Origin: Verticiella sediminum
GTDB lineage: Bacteria > Pseudomonadota > Gammaproteobacteria > Burkholderiales > Burkholderiaceae_B
Assembly: GCF_007558815.1 (NCBI RefSeq)
Contig: NZ_VLTJ01000015.1
Coordinates: 1-47,340, forward strand
Length of the DNA: 47,340 bases
Direction: 5' to 3'
This document shows, piece by piece, positions 14,609 through 22,646 of this stretch; within the stretch, counting starts at the first letter, position 1; each line of letters starts with the position of its first letter. The notes below the pieces were generated by a model. That model ran no database searches. It was not told the origin of the DNA and was given only the letters and a program-made list of their open reading frames with translations. Position numbers and translations under genes: made by a program.

Positions 14609-16726
14609 ATGAACCAGTCGGACAACGCGAGCGTGGTGCGTCGCGAACTGCACGGTCGCGTCCTGCTCGTGACCATCGACCATCCGCCGGTGAACGCGCT
14701 GAGCGCGGACGTGCGCGCGGGCCTGGCAGCCGCCATGGACGCGGCTGCCGGCGACGATCAGGTGGGCGCCGTCGTAATCGTGGGCCACGGCAAGAACTTC
14801 ATTGCCGGCGCCGACATCCGCGAATTCGGCAAACCGCCGCGCGAGCCGTTCCTGCCGGAAGTCTGCCGCCGCATCGAAAGCAGCGTCAAGCCGGTGGTCG
14901 CGGCCATTGCCGGCGCTGCGCTCGGCGGGGGCCTGGAGATCGCGCTGTCCGCGCACTATCGTATCGCCCTGAAGGGCGCCAAGCTGGGCCTGCCGGAGGT
15001 CGCGCTCGGCCTGTTGCCGGGCTCCGGCGGCACGCAGCGTCTGCCGCGCCTGGTCGGCGCGAAGCTCGCCCTGGACCTGATGCTGAGCGGACGCCACATG
15101 GGCGTGGACGCCGCGCTCGACGCCGGTCTGATCGACCGCGTGGGCGACAGCGCCGATGCGTCCGCCGCGGGCCTGGCCTATGCCAACGAACTGCTGGCGT
15201 CCGGCGCGCCCGTGCGGCCCACGCGCGATGCGCAGGGCCTGGCTGACCGGGCGGCGGCCCAGGGTGCGATCGACGAGGCTCGCAAGACGGCGGCCAAGGC
15301 CCGCGGGCTGCTCTCGCTCGGTCGGATCGTCGATGCGGCGCAGGCGGCCCTGGATCTGCCCTTCGAGCAGGGCATGGCCAGGGAGCGCGAACTCTTCCTG
15401 GAGTGCCTGGCGAGCCCGCAGCGCGCGGGGCTGGTGCACGCCTTCTTCGCCGAGCGCGAGTCGGCCAAGGTGCCCGAAGCCCGCGTAGCCCAGCCGCGTC
15501 CGTTCGCGAGCATCGCGGTGATCGGCGGGGGCACCATGGGCGCGGGCATCGCCGTGGCCGTGCTCGACGCCGGCCTGCCGGTGATCATGATCGAGCGTGA
15601 CGACGAGTCGATCGCGCGCGGCCGCCAGAACGTCGAGAAGGTCTACGACGGGCTGATCAAGAAGGGCCGCCTGACGCCCGAGCGCAAGGCCGAGATCTTG
15701 GCGCGCTACACGGGCAGCACCCGCTACGATGACATCCGCGACGTGGACCTCGTGATCGAGGCCGTGTTCGAGGAGATGGGTGTGAAAAAGGGCGTGTTCG
15801 CCGAGCTGGACCGGGTCTGCAAGCCCGGCGCGGTGATCGCCACCAACACCTCCTATCTGGACATCGACGAGATCGCCAACAGCATCACCCGGCCGCAGGA
15901 CGTCATCGGCCTGCACTTCTTCTCGCCGGCCAACATCATGAAGCTGCTCGAGATCGTGGTGCCCGCCAAGGTGGCGCCGGACGTGGTGGCCACGGCCTTC
16001 GCGCTGGCGGGCAAGCTGCGCAAGGTGCCGGTGCGCGCCAAGGTGTGCGATGGCTTCATCGGCAACCGCATCCTCGCCGTGTATCGCCAGTCGGCCGACT
16101 ACATGATGGAAGACGGCGCCTCGCCCTACCAGATCGACAAGGCCCTGCGCGACTTCGGTTTCGCCATGGGCCCGTTCCAGGTGTCCGACCTGGCCGGCGG
16201 CGACATCGGCTGGGCCACGCGCAAGCGACGCGCCGCCACGCGCGACCCCAACGCGCGCTACGTGCAGATCGCCGACCGCATCTGCGAGCGCGGCTGGTTC
16301 GGTCAGAAGACCGGGCGCGGCTATTACCTTTACCCCGAGGGCTCGCGCACCGGCCAGCCCGATCCCGAGGTCCAGGCCATCATCGACGCGGAACGCAAGC
16401 GCGCGGGCGTCACGCCGCGCAGCTTCACCGACGAGGAGATCGTGCGCCGCTACATGGCGGCCATGATCAACGAGGGCGCCAACGTGGTGAACGAGGGCAT
16501 TGCCCTGCGTCCGCTCGACGTCGACGTCACCTTCGTGCACGGCTACGGCTTTCCGCGCTGGCGCGGCGGCCCCATGAAGTACGCCGACAGCGTCGGCCTG
16601 GACAAAGTGCTCGCCGACATCCGCGAGTTCGCCAAGGAAGATGCGCTGTTCTGGAAGCCCTCGCCACTGCTCGAGAAGCTCGTGGCCGAGGGCAAGGACT
16701 TCGACAGCCTGAATCGCGCGCAGTAG
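14609..16726 (+). CDS. Fused enoyl-CoA hydratase/3-hydroxyacyl-CoA dehydrogenase (FadB/PimF type)
   Basis: This 705-residue bifunctional beta-oxidation enzyme starts at the ATG at 14609 (GGGAG 11 bases upstream). The hydratase domain (about 1-190) has both catalytic Glu: Glu110 in GGGLE and Glu130 in GLPEVALG. The dehydrogenase half has the NAD motif IGGGTMGAG at 305-313, the His436/Glu448 pair in HFFSP and KLLEIV, and CDGFIGNR at 480-487. It would hydrate trans-2-enoyl-CoA and oxidise the 3-hydroxy product. Next to pimCD-like genes it corresponds to R. palustris PimF, acting on C7 dicarboxylyl-CoA; a general fatty-acid role is possible. No thiolase follows, unlike fadBA. It is probably controlled by the divergent LysR. 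Confidence 0.88.
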   Translation: MNQSDNASVVRRELHGRVLLVTIDHPPVNALSADVRAGLAAAMDAAAGDDQVGAVVIVGHGKNFIAGADIREFGKPPREPFLPEVCRRIESSVKPVVAAIAGAALGGGLEIALSAHYRIALKGAKLGLPEVALGLLPGSGGTQRLPRLVGAKLALDLMLSGRHMGVDAALDAGLIDRVGDSADASAAGLAYANELLASGAPVRPTRDAQGLADRAAAQGAIDEARKTAAKARGLLSLGRIVDAAQAALDLPFEQGMARERELFLECLASPQRAGLVHAFFAERESAKVPEARVAQPRPFASIAVIGGGTMGAGIAVAVLDAGLPVIMIERDDESIARGRQNVEKVYDGLIKKGRLTPERKAEILARYTGSTRYDDIRDVDLVIEAVFEEMGVKKGVFAELDRVCKPGAVIATNTSYLDIDEIANSITRPQDVIGLHFFSPANIMKLLEIVVPAKVAPDVVATAFALAGKLRKVPVRAKVCDGFIGNRILAVYRQSADYMMEDGASPYQIDKALRDFGFAMGPFQVSDLAGGDIGWATRKRRAATRDPNARYVQIADRICERGWFGQKTGRGYYLYPEGSRTGQPDPEVQAIIDAERKRAGVTPRSFTDEEIVRRYMAAMINEGANVVNEGIALRPLDVDVTFVHGYGFPRWRGGPMKYADSVGLDKVLADIREFAKEDALFWKPSPLLEKLVAEGKDFDSLNRAQ

Positions 16727-16883
16727 CGGCGCAGCGGCCGCGTGCCGTGCGCGCGGCGACGCCGAGGGCGCGGGCGCCGCGGGTGGCGTCCCCGCCCATT
16801 GTGGCCATCAGCACCGCCCTGGGCGGCGCGCATTTGCCGGCGTCGGCTTTAGCCGCGCTGGAACACGATCCACAGGAATTCAC

Positions 16884-18080
16884 ATGGACCTGAACTTTAC
16901 CCCCGAGGAAGAGGCCTTCCGCAGCGAAGTGCAGCAGTTCCTCAAGGAAAAACTGCCCGCACGCCTGTCCGACAAGGTCAAGAGCGGCCTGCGCCTGACG
17001 CGCGAGGACATGGTGCAGTGGCACGCGATCCTGAACGAGCGCGGCTGGCTGGCCAACCATTGGCCCAAGGAAAACGGCGGCCCGGGCTGGAGCGCGGTCG
17101 AGAAGTTCATCTTCGAGACCGAGTGCGCGCTGGCCGGCACGCCGCGCATCGTGCCCTTCGGCGTGAACATGCTCGGCCCGGTCCTCATCAAGTACGGCAG
17201 CCAGGAGCAGAAGCAGTACTGGCTGCCGCGCATCCTCAACGGCGACGACTGGTGGTGCCAGGGCTATTCCGAACCCGGCGCGGGCTCGGACCTGGCCTCG
17301 CTCAAGACGACGGCGGTGCGCGACGGCGATCACTACATCGTCAATGGCCAGAAGACCTGGACCACGCTGGGCCACTACGCCAACATGATCTTCTGCCTGG
17401 TGCGCACCAACAAGGACGTCGCCAAGCAGCGCGGCATCAGCTTCCTGCTGATCGACATGAACACGCCGGGCGTCGAAGTGCGTCCGATCATCACCCTCGA
17501 CGGCGAGCACGAGGTCAACGAAGTCTTCTTCACCGACGTCAAGGTGCCGGTGGCCAACCTGGTCGGCGAAGAGGACAAGGGCTGGACCTACGCCAAGTAC
17601 CTGCTCACCTACGAGCGCACCAACATCGCTGGCGTGGGCTTCTCCATGGCCGCGCTCGAGCGCGTCAAGCGCACGGCCGCCAAGGTCAAGCGCAACGGCA
17701 AGCCGCTCAGCGAGGACCCGGCCTTCGCCGCCCGCCTGGCGCGTGTCGAGATCGATCTCGAGAACATGAAGACCACCAACCTGCGCGTGATCGCGGCGGT
17801 GGCCGGCGGCGGCGTGCCCGGCGCCGAGAGCTCGATGCTCAAGATCCGCGGCACCGAGATCCGCCAGGAGCTCACCGCCCTCATGCGCAAGGCGATGGGC
17901 CAGTACGCGCAGCCCTTCGTCGAGGAGGCACTGCACGAAGGCTACGAGAGCGAACCGATCGGCCCGCAGGAGGCGGCAACCGCTGCCGCCTCCTACTTCA
18001 ACAACCGCAAGCTGTCGATCTTCGGCGGCTCGAACGAGATCCAGAAGAACATCATCTCCAAGATGATCCTGGGCCTGTGA
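16884..18080 (+). CDS. pimC: Pimeloyl-CoA dehydrogenase, large subunit
   Basis: This 398-residue acyl-CoA dehydrogenase matches the annotated pimeloyl-CoA dehydrogenase large subunits in pattern: DLNFTPEEEAFRSEVQQFL at the start, DDWWCQGYSEPGAGSDLASL at 121-140, and FFTDVKVPVANLVGEEDKGW. The C terminus has GGSNEIQKNIISK, lacking the medium-chain type Glu, but Glu244 in LLTYERTNIAG sits where isovaleryl-type dehydrogenases place the base. It would form 2,3-didehydropimeloyl-CoA, passing electrons to ETF. It is followed 10 bp later by the smaller partner. The start ATG 16884 has CAGGA upstream. A 157-bp gap separates it from the FadB-like gene. Confidence 0.83.
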   Translation: MDLNFTPEEEAFRSEVQQFLKEKLPARLSDKVKSGLRLTREDMVQWHAILNERGWLANHWPKENGGPGWSAVEKFIFETECALAGTPRIVPFGVNMLGPVLIKYGSQEQKQYWLPRILNGDDWWCQGYSEPGAGSDLASLKTTAVRDGDHYIVNGQKTWTTLGHYANMIFCLVRTNKDVAKQRGISFLLIDMNTPGVEVRPIITLDGEHEVNEVFFTDVKVPVANLVGEEDKGWTYAKYLLTYERTNIAGVGFSMAALERVKRTAAKVKRNGKPLSEDPAFAARLARVEIDLENMKTTNLRVIAAVAGGGVPGAESSMLKIRGTEIRQELTALMRKAMGQYAQPFVEEALHEGYESEPIGPQEAATAAASYFNNRKLSIFGGSNEIQKNIISKMILGL

Positions 18081-18090
18081 GGATTGCACC

Positions 18091-19230
18091 ATGAACTTCG
18101 AACACACCGAAGATCGGCGCATGCTGGCGGATACGCTGGATCGCTTCATCGCCGACCAATACGATTTTCCCGCCCGTGACAAGATCGCCACGTCCGACGC
18201 CGGATACAGTCCCGAATTGTGGGCACAATTTGCCGAGCTGGGCGCGATCGGCGCGCTGTTTCCGGAAGCCGACGGCGGTTTCGGCGGCGCGGGCTTCGAC
18301 CTTTCCGTGGTGTTCCAGAGCCTGGGCCGGGGCCTGGTGGTCGAACCCTTCCTGGGCGCCCTGATGGTGGGCCGCGCGATCGGCCAGGCCGGCAGCGAGG
18401 CGCAAAAGGCGCGCATCGCGTCGCTGATCGACGGCAGCCTCATTGCCGCGCTGGCGCACGATGAGCCGCAGGGACATCACAGCGAGACCCGCGTCGGCCT
18501 GCGCGCCGAGCGCAAGGGCGACGGTTGGGTGCTGAACGGCGCCAAGTCGGTGGTCAAGCAGGGCGAGGCCGCGAACCTGTTCCTGGTCAGCGCGCGCACC
18601 GCCGGCGCCGAGGACGATGCCGACGGCATTTCCCTGTTCCTCGTGCCGGGCGATGCCGCCGGGCTCGCCCGCCGCGGCTACCGCCTGATCGATGGCGGCC
18701 GCGCCGCGGATCTGACCTTCGAGCAGGTCGAGGTGCCCGCCGACGCGCTGCTCGGTACTGAAGGCCAGGGCGCAGCGGTGCTGCAGCACGCGCTGGGCTA
18801 CGGCCTGCTCGGCCTGTGCGCCGAGGCCGTCGGCGCGATGGATGTCGCGCGCGACGCCACGCTCGAGTACCTGCGCACGCGCAAGCAGTTCGGCGTGCCG
18901 CTGGGCAGCTTCCAGGCCCTGCAGCATCGCATGGCCGATCTGCTGCTGGAGATCGAGCAGGCCCGCTCGGCGGTCATCAATGCCGCAGCCGCCATCGATG
19001 GCGAGCCGGCCCAGGCCGCGCGGACCCTGGCTGCCACGAAGTACACTATCGGCCGGATCGGTATCCGCGTTGCGGAAGAGAGCATCCAGTTGCACGGCGG
19101 TATCGGGATGACGTGGGAGCTGCCGCTGGCTCATGTGGCCAAGCGCCTGGTCATGATCGACCACGAGCTGGGCGACGAAGACCACCACCTCGAGCGCTAC
19201 ATCGCCCTCGGCGCCCGCGCCGCGGCCTGA
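18091..19230 (+). CDS. pimD: Pimeloyl-CoA dehydrogenase, small subunit
   Basis: This 379-residue acyl-CoA dehydrogenase-like partner starts 10 bp after the pimC-like gene with GAGG upstream. It has the N-terminal helical domain (MNFEHTEDRRMLADTLDRF), the central beta domain (GWVLNGAKSVVKQGEAANL) and the C-terminal helices (YLRTRKQFGVPLGSFQALQH, then IQLHGGIGMTWELPLAH). Neither usual base position holds Glu: helix G has HALGYGLLGLCAEAVG and the C-terminal motif is HGGIGMT. It is therefore likely the non-catalytic subunit of a heteromeric enzyme, with catalysis in the large subunit (inference by analogy with paired dehydrogenases). RKQFGVPLG supports FAD contact across the interface. Confidence 0.82.
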   Translation: MNFEHTEDRRMLADTLDRFIADQYDFPARDKIATSDAGYSPELWAQFAELGAIGALFPEADGGFGGAGFDLSVVFQSLGRGLVVEPFLGALMVGRAIGQAGSEAQKARIASLIDGSLIAALAHDEPQGHHSETRVGLRAERKGDGWVLNGAKSVVKQGEAANLFLVSARTAGAEDDADGISLFLVPGDAAGLARRGYRLIDGGRAADLTFEQVEVPADALLGTEGQGAAVLQHALGYGLLGLCAEAVGAMDVARDATLEYLRTRKQFGVPLGSFQALQHRMADLLLEIEQARSAVINAAAAIDGEPAQAARTLAATKYTIGRIGIRVAEESIQLHGGIGMTWELPLAHVAKRLVMIDHELGDEDHHLERYIALGARAAA

Positions 19231-19247
19231 GGCGGCCCGTCGCACCA

Positions 19248-19298
19248 GCCCGCCGGGCAGCAGCGGCGGGCATGCAGGGCGGCGTCGCGCCGCCCTGC
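19248..19298 (+). other. Tandem perfect hairpins between pimD-like and CoA-transferase genes
   Basis: The first hairpin is GCCCGCCG (19248-19255), loop of 8, CGGCGGGC (19264-19271). The second is GCAGGGCGGCG (19274-19284), loop TCG, CGCCGCCCTGC (19288-19298), an 11-pair perfect stem. Neither is followed by a T-run. The likely role is an RNA processing or stability element, or partial attenuation, within the operon. Confidence 0.55.
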
Positions 19299-19337
19299 GC
19301 GGAACCGACCAGCATACGATCACGATCAGGGACACGA

Positions 19338-20543
19338 ATGTCGGAAACTTCTCAAGGATTGCCGCTCGCCGGCGTGCGGGTGCTGGATTTGTCGCGCGTG
19401 CTCGCAGGGCCCATGTGCGCCCAGGCGCTCGGCGATCTGGGCGCCGAGGTCATCAAGGTGGAACACCCGGCGCGCGGCGACGATACCCGCGACTGGGGGG
19501 TTCGGATCGCCGCGACCAACACCGCCTATTTCAACAGCGCCAACCGCAACAAGCGCTCGATCGGCCTGGATCTGCAGACCGAGCAAGGCCAGCGCATCGC
19601 GCGCGAGCTGGCCGCCAAGAGCGATGTGGTAATCCAGAACTTCAAGACCGGCGGCATCGAGAAGCTGGGCCTAGGCTACGAGACCCTGCGCGAACTGAAT
19701 CCCAAGCTGGTGTTCTGCTCGATCACCGGCTATGAGCGTTCGGGCGTGGAAGCCAAGCGCCCCGGGTACGACCTGGTCGTCCAGGGCGAGGCCGGTCTGA
19801 TGGCGCTGAACGGCGAAGAAGGCCAGGGCCCATTGAAGTTCGGCATCGCGGCCGTCGACATGTTCACGGGCATGTTCTCCGCGCAGGCCATCCTCGCAGC
19901 GCTTTTCGATGCCCAGCGTACCGGCAAGGGCCGCCACGTTGAAATGGCGCTCTACGATTCCGGCCTGATGATCACCTCGTACTACGGCATGGAAGCCCTG
20001 CTCCTGGAGCAGGATCCGCCCAAGTACGGCAATGCGCACCCGTCCATCGTGCCGTACGGCGTGTTCGACGCGGCCGACGGCCCGCTCGTCATCACGGTGG
20101 GCAACAATGCGCAGTTCGCACGTTTTTGCGAAGCGATCGAACGCCCCGATCTCGCGGCCGACGAACGCTTCAAGACCAACATCGGGCGCGGCCAGAATCG
20201 GGTCGCGCTGATGGAACAGGTCGGCCCCGAGCTGCTCAAGCGCAAACGCGCCGACCTGCTCGCCAAGCTCGCTGCAGCGGGCATTCCTTGCGGTGAAGTG
20301 CTGGGGTTGCTGGAGGCACTGCGCTCGGAGCGCACGCAAAGGGCGGGCTTGCTCACGCAGCGTGATTATCCCGAGGCCACCGACGTCCCGGTCATGGCGC
20401 CGCCTTACAAGCTGGATGGCGAGCGTACGCCGGTACGCCTTGCTCCGCCCTCGCTGGGCGAGCACACCCGGGAGATTCTTTCGTCGGTTTTGGGCATGAA
20501 GGATGCGGAGATCGACACTCTCAAGACCAACGGCGTCCTATAG
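19338..20543 (+). CDS. CaiB/BaiF family III CoA-transferase
   Basis: This 401-residue protein starts at the ATG at 19338 (upstream CAGGGACACGA). The family opening LPLAGVRVLDLSRVLAGPMCAQALGDLGAEVIKVE is plain to see in outline at residues 8-42, followed by DDTRDWG and NRNKRSIGLDL. The catalytic Asp is predicted at 145 in RPGYDLVVQGEAG. Members move CoA from a donor thioester such as succinyl-CoA to a carboxylate. In the R. palustris pim operon this activation step is done by the ligase PimA; here a transferase occupies the run, so pimelate, glutarate or another dicarboxylate is the likely acceptor (inference). Its neighbours are the pimCD-like pair upstream and a Bug protein 43 bp downstream. 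Confidence 0.87.
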   Translation: MSETSQGLPLAGVRVLDLSRVLAGPMCAQALGDLGAEVIKVEHPARGDDTRDWGVRIAATNTAYFNSANRNKRSIGLDLQTEQGQRIARELAAKSDVVIQNFKTGGIEKLGLGYETLRELNPKLVFCSITGYERSGVEAKRPGYDLVVQGEAGLMALNGEEGQGPLKFGIAAVDMFTGMFSAQAILAALFDAQRTGKGRHVEMALYDSGLMITSYYGMEALLLEQDPPKYGNAHPSIVPYGVFDAADGPLVITVGNNAQFARFCEAIERPDLAADERFKTNIGRGQNRVALMEQVGPELLKRKRADLLAKLAAAGIPCGEVLGLLEALRSERTQRAGLLTQRDYPEATDVPVMAPPYKLDGERTPVRLAPPSLGEHTREILSSVLGMKDAEIDTLKTNGVL

Positions 20544-20586
20544 GGCGAACCGGCGGTCGGATGGATCCCACAAGGAGATAACTAAC

Positions 20587-21585
20587 ATGGCTTTTTCGTT
20601 TCAACCCGGTCGTCGCCATCTGATGGCGGCAGCGCTCGCCGTCTGCGCCAGTGTCGGTTTCGCGCAGTTCGCGCACGCTGCGGACAACTGGCCCGACAAG
20701 GCGGTGCGCCTGATCGTGCCGTTCCCGCCGGGCGGCCCGACGGACACCGCTTCGCGCATCGTCGGCCAGGAGCTCAGCAAGCGCATCGGCCAGCCGGTCG
20801 TGGTCGAGAACCGCGCCGGCGCATCCGGCGCCATCGCCGCGGCCGCCGTGAGTAATATGCCGGCCGATGGCTACACCTTCATGATGCTCGCCACGCCTAC
20901 CTTGCTGGCGCCGCACCTGTATCCCAGCGCCAAGTACGACGTCCAGAAGGATTTCGCCCCGGTCGCGACCGTCTATTCGCTGCCGATCGTGGTCGTGGTC
21001 AATCCGAAGGTCCTGGACGTGCACAACATGCAGGAACTGATCGCCAAGGCCAAGGACGAGAAGGGCAACCTGAACTACACCAGCTCGGGTGTGGGCAGTT
21101 TCGGCCACCTCACCATGGAGCGCATCAAGAAGCTGGGCGACTTCGACATGCAGCACGTGCCCTACGGCGGCGGCACGCCGGCCATCACCGACACGATCGG
21201 CGGCCAGGTGCCCATGATGTATGCCGATCTGGTCGCCGCGCTGCCGCACATCCAGGCCGGCAGCCTGCGCGCGATCGCCGTGGGCTCGCCCGAGCGTCTG
21301 CCGATGCTGCCGGACGTGCCGACGATCGCCGAGCAGGGCTTCGAGGGTTTCGAGGCGGTGTCCTGGGGCGGGCTGCTCGCCCCGGCCGGCACGCCGACGG
21401 ACGTCATCGAGCGAGTCAGCAAGGAAATGAAGGAAATCCTCGACGTGCCGGAAGTCCAGGAGCGCATGATCGGCGCCGGCGCCATCCCCAACTACGAGGA
21501 TCCCGCAGGCGAGGCCGCCCGGATCAAGTCCGACGACGAAACCTGGGGCGCGGTGATCCGCGAGAACAACATCAGCGCGGGTTGA
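20587..21585 (+). CDS. Bug/TctC-family periplasmic solute-binding protein (pim block)
   Basis: This 332-residue protein starts at the ATG at 20587 after AAGGAGAT (20572-20579). The signal peptide ends near residue 31 (AHA before ADNWPDK). The ligand loop VPFPPGGPTDTASR, the segment MPADGYTFMML and the strand VPYGGGTPAITDTIGGQVPMM are typical of the family. It closes the run that starts at 14609 and is followed by a strong terminator. Ligand unknown; operon position suggests a dicarboxylate handled by the CoA-transferase. No TctAB genes adjoin, so it would have to share a membrane component or act in sensing. Confidence 0.9.
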   Translation: MAFSFQPGRRHLMAAALAVCASVGFAQFAHAADNWPDKAVRLIVPFPPGGPTDTASRIVGQELSKRIGQPVVVENRAGASGAIAAAAVSNMPADGYTFMMLATPTLLAPHLYPSAKYDVQKDFAPVATVYSLPIVVVVNPKVLDVHNMQELIAKAKDEKGNLNYTSSGVGSFGHLTMERIKKLGDFDMQHVPYGGGTPAITDTIGGQVPMMYADLVAALPHIQAGSLRAIAVGSPERLPMLPDVPTIAEQGFEGFEAVSWGGLLAPAGTPTDVIERVSKEMKEILDVPEVQERMIGAGAIPNYEDPAGEAARIKSDDETWGAVIRENNISAG

Positions 21586-21624
21586 TGTCCTGACCGGCAG
21601 CTCGCAAGGGCTGCTCCCATTGCG

Positions 21625-21664
21625 AAAAAGGCCGTGACGCCGTGAGGCGTCGCGGCCTTTTTTC
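21625..21664 (+). terminator. Rho-independent terminator after the pim-type run
   Basis: A 12-pair stem GGCCGTGACGCC / GGCGTCGCGGCC (one T-G wobble) with loop GTGA is preceded by AAAAA and followed by a run of seven T. It lies 40 bp after the Bug stop and is the clearest transcription end of the left half. Confidence 0.9.
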
Positions 21665-21799
21665 TCTTTGGGTGCGCCTGGCCACGGCTCTTCGCGCCGG
21701 GCGAGACCGATGCGGGGCGCGGAAAACCCAGCCTCCTGCGGCGGGCACAACGATTGCTGTGCCATGGGCGTGGAATTCCCACTCTCTAGGAGACCTTCG

Positions 21800-21979
21800 A
21801 TGAACAAGGATCAAGTGAAAGGCACCGCCAAGGATGCCGCGGGCAAGGTTCAGGAGGCCGCGGGCAAGGTGACCGGCAGCCGCGAAACCCAGGCCAAAGG
21901 CTTGGCCAAGCAGGGCGAGGGCAAAGCCCAGAAGAGCTGGGGCGACGCCAAGGAAGCCGTGAAGGACGCGACCAAATAA
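21800..21979 (+). CDS. CsbD-like stress protein
   Basis: This 59-residue, highly charged, Ala/Lys/Gly-rich protein has the CsbD pattern: MNKDQVKGTAKDAAGKVQEA followed by repeats of KGxAKQxEGKAQK and a Lys-rich end. It lacks hydrophobic segments and is probably an intrinsically disordered or helical cytoplasmic protein. CsbD proteins are induced by general stress in many bacteria; molecular function is not established. TAGGAGA precedes the ATG. It belongs to a short set with the YqjD-like gene and a 24-residue membrane peptide; weak hairpins lie in the 85-bp gap that follows (22000-22016 and 22030-22047). Confidence 0.88.
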   Translation: MNKDQVKGTAKDAAGKVQEAAGKVTGSRETQAKGLAKQGEGKAQKSWGDAKEAVKDATK

Positions 21980-22029
21980 TGAATGTCGGCAGGAACGCAG
22001 GGGGCGACGTGCCCCCCGCGTCGGGCCGC

Positions 22030-22050
22030 GGGCGGGCTGAGCCGCCCTTT
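22030..22050 (+). terminator. Weak hairpin between csbD-like and yqjD-like genes
   Basis: GGGCGG (22030-22035) pairs with CCGCCC (22042-22047) and is followed by TTT. It could be a partial terminator that lowers read-through into the next gene, whose start is 18 bp on. Low certainty. Confidence 0.3.
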
Positions 22051-22064
22051 GAATTGGAGAACCC

Positions 22065-22334
22065 ATGAACAGCGATCAGTTTGAAGGCAAGGCGGACCGG
22101 GTGGTCGGGCGCGCGCAGGAAGCGGCCGGCGTGCTCACGGGAAATGACCGGATGCGAGGCGAGGGCGCTGCACGTCAGCTATCCGGCGCAGCACAGGACT
22201 TGTATGGGCAGGCCTGCGACCAGTTGAAGGGCGTCGCCGCCGAGGTGGCCGACCGCGTCGAGCGCAACCCGATCGGCGCGCTCCTGGCCGCCGGCTTCGT
22301 CGGTTACGTGCTGGGCGTGCTGAGCCGGCGTTGA
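22065..22334 (+). CDS. CsbD-type/YqjD-ElaB-like small membrane-anchored protein
   Basis: This 89-residue protein starts at the ATG at 22065 with GGAGA upstream. The N-terminal part resembles CsbD (NSDQFEGKADRVVGRAQEA), and the C-terminal part is like ElaB/YqjD: an amphipathic helix (VAAEVADRVERNPIGALLAA) leading into a single membrane segment GFVGYVLGVLSRR. YqjD-type proteins are tail-anchored inner-membrane proteins that bind ribosomes in stationary phase in E. coli. The mixture of a CsbD-like N terminus and YqjD-like tail anchor is what can be seen; the function in this organism is inferred only. Confidence 0.8.
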   Translation: MNSDQFEGKADRVVGRAQEAAGVLTGNDRMRGEGAARQLSGAAQDLYGQACDQLKGVAAEVADRVERNPIGALLAAGFVGYVLGVLSRR

Positions 22335-22417
22335 GCCACAGGCATCGGCACCGGACTTCCCGGACTTCGTAGACCATCCATCAAGCGCCGTCGCCCGCAG
22401 GCGGCGCGGGAGCGCCC

Positions 22418-22492
22418 ATGAAAGGAATTCTGCTTTGGCTGATCGGCATTCCGATCCCCATCATCATCCTGCTGTATTTCTTCGTTTTCTGA
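22418..22492 (+). CDS. 24-residue hydrophobic membrane peptide
   Basis: A short frame ATG (22418) to TGA (22490-22492) encodes a peptide with one Lys and then a single membrane segment (LLWLIGIPIPIIILLYFFVF). GGGAG lies 7 bases before the ATG, and a terminator follows 24 bp after the stop, so it looks like a real gene. Comparable tiny membrane peptides accompany csbD/yqjD-type stress genes in other proteobacteria. Function unknown. Confidence 0.65.
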   Translation: MKGILLWLIGIPIPIIILLYFFVF

Positions 22493-22515
22493 GGCTCCGC
22501 AAGCCGGCGCCTGCA

Positions 22516-22554
22516 TGCCTCGGGGCCTTTAGGGGTCCCGGGGCATTGTTTTTT
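22516..22554 (+). terminator. Rho-independent terminator after the small stress genes
   Basis: TGCCTCGGG (22516-22524) pairs with CCCGGGGCA (22537-22545) with one T-G wobble, followed by TTGTTTTTT. It separates the stress set from pdxJ. Confidence 0.75.
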
Positions 22555-22646
22555 GCGGTGCGGCCGATCACAGGGCGCCTGCCGTCTGCCGCTACCCACC
22601 CGCCATCACCCGCCGAGCCGGCCGGGTTGGCGGTACACTTGCGCGC

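Noticed and set aside
14552-16540. 662-codon minus-strand frame opposite the FadB-like gene
   Set aside because: Low-complexity His/Ala/Arg composition and no start signal; the plus-strand protein has intact catalytic motifs.
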